From NCBI GenBank assembly GCA_030549205.1, contig JAUKTV010000017.1, forward strand, positions 558,001 to 622,000: a stretch of DNA of 64,000 nucleotides, written 5' to 3'. Every line of letters starts with the position of its first letter. Position 1 is the first letter of the stretch. Shown piece by piece: positions 32,460 through 41,824 of the stretch. The position numbers and the translations under genes are program-made. The notes beneath the pieces are model-generated. The model did no database searches, was not told the DNA's origin, and worked only from the letters and a program-made list of their open reading frames with translations. This DNA comes from Apiosordaria backusii (Eukaryota; Ascomycota; Sordariomycetes; Sordariales; Lasiosphaeriaceae).

Positions 32460-34196
32460 CTACCTAGGCACCAACTTAACCCCCGTCATATTCTCAACAT
32501 CCGTCACCGGCTGCACCACCCCCGTCCCATTATTCTCCCCCCTAATCCCCAACTCAACCCCCGACTGCCCCCCATTACCCCCCTCCCCACCCACAAAAGC
32601 ATCCACAGCCTGCCTATACCACCCCCAAAAGTTCACCGCCATGGCATACGTCCAGCTCCCCAAAAAGAAAACCATCGGCACAGCCATCCCCACCGCCGTC
32701 CCCGTCTTGCCCCCATTGCTATCCGCCACAGCAGCCAGCAAAGGCGGCACCACCGCACCACCAAACACACCAGCGATGATCCACCCCGATCCACGTTTTG
32801 TGTGCTTGCCTAGCCCTCTCATTCCCAAAGCGACAATAGTCGGGAAGCAGATACTCTCAAAAAAGAGCACAACGTACAGCATGCTCACGCCAATGTTTCC
32901 ACGCTGGGTAATGGCTGGCGCGGTGAAGACCCAGCACATGGTCATGAAAACGAGAAAGACTTTCCGAGGGCGGATGAAAGTCATCACGCCGACACCAATG
33001 AAGCGGCCAACGGCAAAGGCAGCTTGAGCACCGGCGAGGAATTTGGCTGCGAGGGCAGAGTCGGTGTTAGGTCTCGTTTCAGTGACGTAGTTGATGAAGT
33101 AGCTGTCGTTGTCCAATCCATTAGCACACTTGTCTCATCTTCACAGTAAAAGCAACGAAACCAACCTGGCAACAGCAACCTGCGCCCCCGTATAGCAAAA
33201 CTCTGCAAAAGCAGCATGAAACAACCGATACTGCTTTCGAAAAGGCAGATCCTCCTTTGGTGGTACCACCCCCCACTGCCATGCGGCAGCGACTCAACAT
33301 GAGCGTGATACGCCTCCGCCCCCATCATTCCCGGGCGATTCTTCTTCGCTGCCTCCTCCTCCTGCAGCGCCATGTCCGCATCGGTAATCTCGGGGATTTC
33401 TGCCAAAAGAAAAACACCCGCCATGAAAAAGACAAAGATGGCGATGGACATGTACACCCACTGGACGTTCTCGAGGGCTTTCTCCTCGTTGTCGAAGCCA
33501 AAGAAGACGTATGACCCTAAAAGGGGGGCGACGATGGCGCCGATGCCGTTGAAGGCTTGGGCTAGGTTGATGCGAAGTTCGGCGTGCTGGGGTGGGCCGC
33601 AGACTGATAAAGAAGATGGATTAGTGATGAATGGGGAAGACGGGGAGAGGGAGGGAAACCAGTACCAGTGATGTAGGGATTGGCTGCCGTTTCTAGGGAA
33701 CCGAGGCCGTTGCCAATGATGAAAATGCAAATACAGAAGCCGGCAAAGGAGTGGTGGATAATGGCAGGGATTGCCAACAGAGCGCCGAGGCCGTAGAGGA
33801 GAAGACCCCATATGAAGGTCGCGCGGTAGCCATAGTGGCGGAGGATCCAAGCAGCGTGGCCGAGGGAGGCGATGGGGTAGGCTCTAATAGAGAGTCGTCT
33901 TGGTTAGTTGACGATTCCTTATCTGTCTACATTGCAAAAAAAAAAATAGCAAACCCAAAGTAAGCCACCTGCAACCCCGACGAACGAGCGCGGGTAATTC
34001 CCAGAGTGTTCTGGAAATGCTTGTTCAAGGTATCAAGAAGGCCGTAGCTGAATCCCCAGAGAAAGAACAGGACTGTGACAAGACAGATAGGAAAGATAGA
34101 CTGGCGAAGGGTGAGCGAGGCAGCATTGGTGGTGCGCTTGTTGTGGTCCTTGAGGCGGGTGAGCGACCGCTTCTGCCAGAACTCGGAGGCGGCCAT
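32460..34196 (-). CDS. MFS sugar permease (FHS/fucose-permease family), one-base frameshift
   Basis: Exons on the minus strand: 34196-33955, 33883-33666, 33603-33166, 33102-32460. Major facilitator family; FHS members import sugars such as L-fucose with protons. Seen: TM1 with FFLWGFSYGLLDTLNKHFQ, LQVAYFGAYPIA, the ETAANPYIT motif of the FHS family, AQAFNGIGAIVAPLLGSYVF, then a cytosolic loop and the second half starting AAFAEFCYTGAQVAVASYFI. The summed exons are 1541 bases, one short of a multiple of three. The frame breaks in the central loop at a run of six C on the plus strand (33269-33274); seven would join SLPHGSGG directly to VVPPKEDLPFRKQYRLFH and yield 513 residues with 12 spans. So either the run is miscounted or this strain has a broken gene. 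Confidence 0.8.
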
Positions 34197-34383
34197 TTTC
34201 AGTTGACTTCAAGTGGTTTGATGATGGCGTCACTTGTAGACGATGGTCGTATGATTCCCTAGGGAGTAGGTTCTAGATTTGCAAGAGATAGTGGTGGAGG
34301 GAAGAGCAAAGAGAAAATCTGGAGATAATGCTCCAAGGTTTGAGGAGTTATCAGCTGAGTAGATGGGAGCGGGGTTGTTAAAA
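34197..34383. promoter_or_regulatory. Upstream region of the sugar permease
   Basis: A short promoter-side spacer between the permease ATG and the inverted-repeat element. No motif can be named with confidence. Confidence 0.3.
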
Positions 34384-34950
34384 ATATGTAGAGACTTTCT
34401 CCGGGGGTATTACCCTTTTTGCTCGGGTGGCATTAGGCCCCACACTGCAAAGAATTTCTTGCTATCACCACCACTATCAACCTTTATAACTATCACTGTA
34501 TTGCATTTTTTTCCCATACAAAATCCCATACAAATCAATGATTACAAATGCTACTTAAAGACTACAATATTGAAACGATTCTAACTACCTATAAGCCAAT
34601 ATACCCTCCAAACTGCCACCCAAACCACACCCACACCCATACCCACACCCACACCCACACCCACACCCACACCCACACCCACACCTACACCCACACCCAC
34701 ACCCATACCTTCACCTGCACCCACAGCCACACCTATATTGCTACTATGACCAAAATATTCAAGTGCCGGGGGTTGGCTGACAAGCAGTTAGGCCTGGGAG
34801 TAGTGTGGCCTTTGGGAGCGGTGTGGCCGTTGAGAGTAAGTGGTTAATGAAGTTCAAATTTTAGACGTTATATATAACTTTAACCCTTGTGGGGGGTAAT
34901 GCCCTCCGAGTAAAAAGGGTAATGCCCCCGGAGAAATTCTCTAAAAATAT
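34384..34950. mobile_element. Non-autonomous element with ~60-base terminal inverted repeats
   Basis: The left end (34384-34445) and the right end (34885-34950) are inverted copies about 60 bases long with roughly 80% match. Shared blocks include tttctccgggggtattaccc (a C in place of one T on the other side) and the stretch accctttttgctcggg. The 567-base unit has no transposase frame. Inside is a CCCACA hexamer array. Target-site duplication is not clear. It resembles a MITE or foldback element that carries a microsatellite, and it sits just upstream of the permease gene. Confidence 0.7.
34616..34736. repeat. CCCACA hexamer array
   Basis: About 18-20 units of cccaca, with single variants (ccatac, ctacac, tgcacc) toward the ends, which implies slippage growth. 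It lies within the inverted-repeat element. Confidence 0.9.
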
Positions 34951-35326
34951 CGAGGGGAGGGTTGTTGGGTTAACTGAACGAGCGTTCCTTCTCATGTTGG
35001 GATCGTACGGTAGTCAGTGCTACGGAGTCGGAGAGTTTGCGCAGGTCGCTCCTTTCTTGCCCTGACAGGAGTGGAGTCGAGTGGTCGGACGAGAGCAGCT
35101 ATGACGACAGGGTGTTTGAGAAAATCTCGAGACGAACATGGTTCTGAAAAGCTTCAAGGTATGCCCCATCGAACTAGAGCTTCTATGTTTCTTAAGAGAG
35201 CCATGAGGGTACGGGGATCTGGAGCAGCGATGTCTTGTGATTGAGATGGGATATTTAGACTGGTCTATGCCGTCTACCATTCACCGATTCCCCTCTCACG
35301 CATCCGCATCTAATAATTCCCGGCTC
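34951..35326. other. Spacer, no gene seen
   Basis: Short frames only. Confidence 0.4.
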
Positions 35327-35941
35327 TCAGCGAGCCGATTCTTCATCCCCGGCTCCCCCGTCTGGCTCAAACCTCATAACAATCGAATAAAGGGTCACTG
35401 CCACGGCATAGAATCCGACCACCCCCACTGCCAGCCACCCGACAACTGGCACATACGAAGCAGCAGCCATCGCAATCAACAAGAAGGCACCCATACACAG
35501 AACATCTAGCGTGTTCATCACCATATCCGCCCATCTATAATAGAAGCTCGATGGAGGCGGCGGCCCACCAGCTTTCAGCTGATTGTAGAAGGATTGGTTG
35601 TAAGTGAACACACTCAGGCCCAGGGTAAGGGTGAAGAACAACCAGCTGATCGATATCAGCAGGCGAACCGTGTCGAGGGGAAATTTGAAGCCGGCATGAC
35701 TGAGGCCCGCGGGGTCCGCAAGCGGGGAAACGATCAGGGCAAACGTGATCGGACACCCAAGCGCTGAGATGGCCATGAGCGGTTTGAGGTATTCTTGGAC
35801 GCAGATGAAGAAATCTGGGTTGGCGATTACAATGGAACTGCGGGTGGATGGAGAACTTGATGAGGCCCGGGCGGTGTGCGAGGAGTTGGTCGATGCCCTT
35901 GATGCAGGGCGGCCAGAGGCTTGGCTACGGCGTCTTTCCAT
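35327..35941 (-). CDS. Four-span membrane protein of unknown function
   Basis: A single frame of 204 residues. A basic, Ser/Arg-rich N-terminus (MERRRSQASGRPASRAS) precedes four hydrophobic helices: LMAISALGCPITFALIV, VRLLISISWLFFTLTLGLS, VLCMGAFLLIAMAAASYV and GWLAVGVVGFYAVAVTLYS. The tail is short and acidic (EPDGGAGDEESAR). The layout, two helices then a loop with PPPPSS then two helices, is common in small fungal membrane proteins of unknown role. There is no signal peptide; the first helix probably serves as a signal anchor. Confidence 0.75.
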   Translation of the reverse strand: MERRRSQASGRPASRASTNSSHTARASSSSPSTRSSIVIANPDFFICVQEYLKPLMAISALGCPITFALIVSPLADPAGLSHAGFKFPLDTVRLLISISWLFFTLTLGLSVFTYNQSFYNQLKAGGPPPPSSFYYRWADMVMNTLDVLCMGAFLLIAMAAASYVPVVGWLAVGVVGFYAVAVTLYSIVMRFEPDGGAGDEESAR

Positions 35942-36271
35942 GGCGGGTGATGTGGCGAATGTTGTTGCGGAAAAGTGAGGTGATTCGATGTTCGAGGTAG
36001 GTAAGTAGGTAGGAAATAGTTTGACATTATCGTGTCACGAGGACTCTCTTGACGTGAAGGTGCACAAGCTGACAGCTGACATAACATCTGAGGACCGTCC
36101 CGAGGCTTGGCATTTCTGCCTGCAGGCATTCCATCTACGAAGCTCGTCCAATGAACGGCATCAAGTCATCCAGCTATCCAACGATTTTTCCTCTTCGCCA
36201 AAGCACAAGCGGGGTAAGCATTTCAAGTGCCTCACTGCACAACTATCAACTGGCCGCTTCGAGTCCTCAAG
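35942..36271. other. Spacer between membrane protein and HET remnant
   Basis: No gene visible. Confidence 0.4.
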
Positions 36272-37496
36272 ATGCGCCTGTTACATACCTCGACATATGC
36301 TATGGAAGAGTTCGTCGGGGAGATAATCCCCAAATACGCTATCTTATCTCACACGTGGGAGGGAAAAGAAGTTTCCTTGCGAGATATGGAGCAGCCTGAC
36401 TTGCTTCAGAAGCTGGAGCACCCTCCAAGTCCGGCATGGGGAAAGATCAAAAATGCTTGCAAACAAGCCCGACAGGATCTGTGGGATTACATATGGATCG
36501 ATACTTGCTGCATTGCCCCTCTTTGCAGAGCGGAATTTTGTGATTGACGTCCTCGCAAAGAGCCCGGCAAGCTTCCAGTCAGTGCATAATCTGGCGTCCT
36601 GCAGGATCCCCGGTTTCAAACGCCCAACTTTCACTCCAAATCAACGTGGGATCGGCATCAACCTCCCGCTTGCACCTGACCCGTTCTTTCCTGACATTGT
36701 ATATGGGATTCTTGGCTGCAGAACGATTGACGAAACACTTGAAGAATTCATCGCCTTGCCTTTGCTTCGCGTACCGTTATACGACGTCGATGGTGATGAA
36801 TATTTCCGTTCGTTGTGGTCCGAGCCAATCGCGGTGCCAGGCTCGTTCAGGACTGCGGCAACCTGGTCGTCAATCACTCTATGCTCTACTTCTGTTATTC
36901 ACCGGGGCAACCTCGACCGGCAGAGGAGCGACTCGGATAGACGAAGTATTCGCATTGCGCTTGCTCCTAGCCCCAAGCTAGGTAAAAAGACGACGGCAAT
37001 CATGGTGCAGAGAATATATCCCGGCGATCTAGCACGGCCGGTCCTGGTCTATCGAGATGAGTCCCTGTTCGATCTCGGCCGATCAGCCGTACCGACATCG
37101 GCCAAGTTGGAGCCCAAGCTTGCGAGAAAGCGTTTCAGTAATCTACCTGACGAAAGTAAAGACAGGCTGCGGTTCCACCTCAGGTTTGGTGGACGTTATC
37201 AAGTCCTGCTGTTCTTAGAGATTTGCAATGTACCTGGGAGTATTTCCTATGGACGGAATGAAACGTCGGCCTTGAAAATACAGGGTATGGCCAGGATTTA
37301 CTGGGCAAAGTTTAATCTTGAGGCTGTGTGGGACGGATTTAACAGAATAGGGCCTGGAAAGTGGATCGATGCTGTGCTCGGTGGTGACAGCACATCGAGC
37401 ACTCAATTTCTCACTTTCGACTTTGATTCAGGAGATCAATTGGTGGTGGCAATCCTATTGGGCGAACAAAGGGCTGTGGGAAAGATGCATAAGTAA
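36272..37496 (+). pseudogene. HET-domain gene with its middle deleted
   Basis: HET proteins take part in heterokaryon incompatibility or related innate defence. The start (MRLLHTSTYAMEEFV, then KYAILSHTWEGKEVSLRDM) and the WIDTCCI motif are the classic first half of a HET domain. After WIDTCCI (about 36515) the expected half (RWY, WTLQE and following) is missing, and the frame breaks. From about 36528 a second frame carries the usual C-terminal part: NQRGIGINLPLAP, IVYGILGCR, ALPLLRV and a beta-rich tail to 37496. So some 200 residues seem deleted and the two parts are out of frame. An unusual intron could in theory join them, but I see no donor/acceptor pair that restores the missing domain. 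Confidence 0.7.
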
Positions 37497-38180
37497 GGCT
37501 ATGGGGCTGGTCGTTATCTAAGACTTACCAGGTACTGTCTCGGAAACTTACGCTCCAGACCTTGGGCATAGATCCTGGCCTAAGGCATTTAATAATAACA
37601 ATTTGTTGCTGTCAGTATGTCGTTAATAAACTGCTTTGCATGTTTAATAAGTGTGTGATTCTAAATCTACCCGGTCAGTATTTCCCCTTTTGTGGAGACC
37701 AAGCATCGTCAAGGGGCGTGTTGCCGGGGTGATGTGGTGACCTGGAGTCTGGAACTTAGTGTACAGGGCCTAATTCTGTTCGTACTTCGTTCGTACAAAT
37801 ACTGCAGCTCAAGCTTTTCACGATTGAAACCCGAGCGTACGTACTTACATCTCATCGCGATTAGGAACTTGACACTGTCAAGCTTTCAAGCAATGATGTG
37901 GCAGGAAGGTTGCTTTCAAGCGGGTACTGTGCCCAGGGACGACTATGCGCCAGCCAATCAAAGTATTCGTATCGGCTTCTGCGCCCGACCGCCCGGCCCC
38001 GCGTCGGTTCATCCCGAGACATGCGGTGAGCTTCCAAGCTTGAAGCAACATCAGCTTGAACTTATAAACTTCATTATTATCCTTCAACCTACAACCAATC
38101 CAACTTTCTATTCAACTATTTTACATCCTCGCATATCACTACTTATCACCCCCCAACACCCCCCCTCAACCACCACCGCA
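37497..38180. other. Promoter region of the alpha-amylase
   Basis: The amylase frame is open upstream to 37692, but the last 100 bases are a CT/CAAC-rich leader and the ATG at 38181 has good context, so this is treated as noncoding. Confidence 0.45.
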
Positions 38181-40406
38181 ATGTCCACCTTCCTCTCCCT
38201 CCCCACGCCCCCCCTCCCACCCCCCTTAGCAACCCTCTCCCAGTCTGCCACCCGTCAAGAACCCTCCTCAGACTTCAGCACCAACATCCGCCCCCTCCGC
38301 CGCCGCCTCCTCGCCTCCTCCACCGTCCCCAACCCCCTCGTCATATCAGATACCGACCCCTGCCCTCAGAACGAGACTATGATCCAAGGCTTCGAGTGGT
38401 ACATCCCCCCCTCTTCCTCTTCTTCGCCATCTCAATCCCACTGGCACCGCCTCACCAAGCTCCTCCCCTCCCTGGCAAAAATAGGCATCACAAAAATGTG
38501 GATCCCCCCCGCGTGCAAAGCCGCTGATGGTCCCAACGGAAACGGGTATGATATCTACGACCTGTGGGACCTGGGCGAGTTCCCGCAAAAAGGATCAACA
38601 CCCACGAAATGGGGGTCAAAATCCCAGCTGGAACTCCTCTCCAAAACCGCAGAGGGACATGGGGTAAAGATCATATTCGACGCGGTGCTCAACCATAAAG
38701 CAGGGGGTGATTTTAAGGAAAGGGTAAAGGCAAAGAAAGTTGATCCGCTGGATAGGAATATTGAGCTGGATAATGGAATGGTGAGGGAGATTGAGAGCTG
38801 GACGGGGTTCAATTTTTCGGCAAGGGGGGAAAAATATAGTAGGATGGAGTGGAATAAACGGCATTTTACGGGGGTGGATTGGGATGATATTGGGAGGGAA
38901 AAGGGGATTTGGAAGGTTGGGGGGAAGGAGTGGTGCGGGGATGTGGATGAGGAGGTGGGGAATTATGATTTTTTGTGAGTACACTTCTTGCCATTTTCCT
39001 GTTTTGTTGGAGGGTACCTAGCTGACGGGGGAAATGGTAGGATGTTTGCGGATGTTGATCATAGACATCCGGAGGTGCAGCGGGATATTTTTGATTGGAT
39101 TGAGTGGTTGCCTACTCAGATAAAGATTGGGGGGTTGAGGTTGGATGCGATTAAGCATTATAGCTTCCAGTTTCAGAAAAGGTTGTTGGGGCATATTGAC
39201 ACTAATGTTGAGAATGGAAAGGACTGGTTTATTGTTGGTGAGTATTGGAGGGAGGACTCGGAATTTTTGGCGAGGTATATCGAGTACATGGAGCATCGGA
39301 TGGCGTTGTTTGATGTGCCGTTGTGCTCCAATTTCAGCAGGATATCGCTGGCAGGGGAGAAGGGCGATTTGAGACAGGTGTTTGACGACACTCTGTGTTT
39401 ATGGAAGCCCAATAACGTTGTGGTAAGTCGTGCCTTTTCACCTTTAGCACATTAACACATTACCACATTACCACATTACCACATTAACACATTACCACAT
39501 TAACACATTACCCCTTTTCACCTTTTCACCTTTTCACCTTTTCACCGTTTCACCTTTTCACCTTTTGATCTCCAATACATTTGAAGCTCTAAACTAATTT
39601 GAGTTATTTCAGACATTCGTCGTCAATCACGACACGCAACAAGGCCAATCCCTCGAGGTACGCGCCAAACTCGTCCATTTTGTCTAGTCCTGATATCCTG
39701 ACCGTGGTGACGCGCAGACCTCCGTAGCACCCTGGTTCCTCCCCCACGCCTACGCCCTCATCCTCCTCCGCGCGAACGCCGGCCTCCCCTGCGTCTTCTA
39801 CTCGGACCTCTACGGCTCCTTCGCCTCGGGCCCCTCCTCCTTCATCCCCCCCATGTCCGAAAACACCATCCTGCTCCCCCGTCTCATCCTGCTCCGCAAG
39901 CTCTACGCCTACGGCACCCAGCACGACTACTTCTGCGAGACCGGCTGCATCGGCTTCACCCGCGAGGGCCACCCTTCGCAGTCTGGAGGCGCGGGGCTGG
40001 CGGTGGTGATGACCAACCAGTGGCGTTGGTCGACGCAGAGGATGTTTGTGGGCAAACAGCACAGTGGGGAGAAATGGATAGATGTCCTGGGGTTGTGCCC
40101 CGGGAAGGTGGTGATTGATGAAGAGGGGTGGGGAGAGTTTAACGTTTCGGGGAATAGGGGTTGTTCGGTTTGGGTTGATGAGAAAGCGGACGGCAGGTTA
40201 GAGGTGTCAAGGCTTGAATTGTAAGTTGGGTGCGTTTGATTTTGCTGTGATACTGTATGCTGACTGCATGCGACTTTAATAGCGAGTGGGATATTTACGG
40301 TATCAATGCTGAGATGAACAGGAGAAGGTATGCGGCCGAGAGGAGGCAGTATGAGATCGAAGAGATCAGTAGGAGAACATTTGGAGGTGGTCTTCCTACC
40401 GTGTAA
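38181..40406 (+). CDS. Intracellular-type alpha-amylase (GH13)
   Basis: Exons 38181-38974, 39041-39422, 39613-39657, 39718-40220 and 40283-40406 give 615 residues. The enzyme acts on alpha-1,4 glucans. The four GH13 regions are present: DAVLNH; GLRLDAIKHY with the nucleophile Asp; FIVGEYW with the acid/base Glu; and VVNHDTQ with the stabiliser Asp. WIPPACKA, NGYDIYDLWDLGEF and FTGVDWDD fit the subfamily related to bacterial liquefying amylases. There is no signal peptide; instead a Pro/Ser-rich 60-residue N-terminus. Fungal relatives of this type are intracellular and linked to alpha-glucan wall synthesis or glycogen, so that role is inferred. The last exon adds EWDIYGINAEMNRRR to the end; ignoring its intron would stop the protein 41 residues early. 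Intron 2 is 190 bases, swollen by two octamer arrays. Confidence 0.9.
39436..39567. repeat. Two octamer arrays within amylase intron 2
   Basis: About eight units of acattacc/acattaac are followed by about eight units of ttttcacc. Both unit lengths are eight bases. They explain why this intron is three times longer than the others in the gene. Confidence 0.9.
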
Positions 40407-40435
40407 TTAAATCTTGATACCATCATGTACACAAT

Positions 40436-40814
40436 TCAAGTGTTGGAGACCGTCTTTGCCTGGGGTAGTTGTCCGTTCCACCACGCAGACACAAGATGCC
40501 GGACAGGGCGTGAGGGGTCGAGGTCTTCCCATCTCTCTGGAAAGCGGTCAGCTTCGGCGAGCATGACGGGATCGTTGCATAGATTTGCTTCTTTGGCAAG
40601 AACAATCTCCTGCAGCGTCCAGATGCGAGTCCACCAGGGGTTTTCAATCAGTATGAGGTCCCATTTCGGGTCCAGCTTGTTGATCCTGTCGTACGTTGTG
40701 CCATTTTCATGCGTCCCGCCCTTCTTTGGAACGACCTGACGGCCCTCCTCTGCGATCTTTCGTGCCTCGTTACCCAAAATTTCGATCACTTGGAAAATAT
40801 TTTCGATCGCCATG
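40436..40814 (-). pseudogene. HET-domain fragment, minus strand
   Basis: The frame reads MAIENIFQVIEILGNEARKI, then a stretch ending in WWTRIWTLQEIVLAKEANL, the middle of a HET domain (pattern WxRxWxxQE). Both the N-terminal part (YxALSYxWG, WIDxxCI) and the C-terminal part are missing. It begins only 29 bases from the amylase stop codon and ends about where the next HET fragment begins on the opposite strand. Confidence 0.65.
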
Positions 40815-40829
40815 CACTGTTCCGCCCAT

Positions 40830-41824
40830 TTTCCTTGCTGATGGGAGGAGCGACTTGGGCCAAGGACGCCGAGCAGACAGCACGGGCAGCCGAGCTGCCC
40901 GCGGAACGCGATCCACAATGGTCCTCTGTGGTCTCATTCTTCTTCTGCAGACCATGGTTTCGGCGCCTATGGGTTGTTCAGGAATTCGTGTTGGCTCAAG
41001 ATGTCATGTTTCTATGCGGCATGCGGACGATAAATTGGGACGTATTTGTCCCTGTCATGTGGAGCTTCGGTCAGAAACGTGAACTGATATGCTCTTATAT
41101 GCCTAGAATGGGTGCCCCTAACCATGGATGGTTTTCATTTGCAAGCATGGTATTGCACCGACGAGCGAGGCTGCCGCCGATCATAGCTGAAGAACAGGCT
41201 TCGGTAACCCCAACACCACATGGCCTAGCCAGTATTCTTGAGGTGTATGCATATTCCCAGGCAACTGATCCCCGAGATCGGTACTTCTCTATGGTCGGAC
41301 TTGCCATGGACATCGGGCCTGGTAAGGAACTCGACCTTGTGCCGGATTCAAATGTTTCCTCCGTTGAGACGATAATATGCCGTTTTGGACGATATCTGTG
41401 GAACACCAATCATGGGCCGGAGATTCTCGTCAGTACAGGCCTTCAATACACTGAACACCAGATTCCTTCATGGATTCCTGATTACACCAGTACTGACGAT
41501 GCTTTTCGTGTCATGGATCCCAGAGACGTCGACTACCTTATCCGAGAGAGCAAACAGTGCTTCTACAGATTCATTAACAGAGCGGGACTAAGGGGTCAGG
41601 AGTATGCCCGAACGCGTAAACAACGATTTGCGAGCCTACCATCAAGTTTCATGGCTGGAGATGAGGCCTGGGTGATCAAAGGCGTACCTTTGCCACTTTT
41701 GCTTCGGAAGAGCACAGAATATCCGGGCTGCTATCAGTTGGTAGGGAGGTGTTACGTTCACGATATCATGCAAGGTGAAGCGCTTGATTTAGGGATTCCG
41801 TTTGAGCAAGTCACTCTATGCTAA
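40830..41824 (+). pseudogene. HET-domain fragment, plus strand, 5' truncated
   Basis: From about 40843 the frame carries MGGATWAKDAEQTARAAEL, then PWFRRLWVVQEFVLAQDV and FLCGMRTINWDVF, the second half of a HET domain, then a C-terminal region with ASILEVYAYSQATDPRDRYF (the usual DPRDK/R motif followed by the LxG core), SWIPDYTS and a tail ending VTLC. The first half of the domain (SYTWG, WIDAICI) is missing. A frame from 40709 is open, but its first 40 residues do not resemble a HET start and overlap the opposing fragment. It may still be expressed as a truncated protein of up to 371 residues. Confidence 0.65.

Noticed and set aside
34616..34736. Telomere-like repeat
   Set aside because: The unit is CCCACA, not the TTAGGG of filamentous ascomycetes, and it is internal to an inverted-repeat element.
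39436..39567. CRISPR-like array
   Set aside because: Octamers in direct tandem without spacers, inside a eukaryotic intron.
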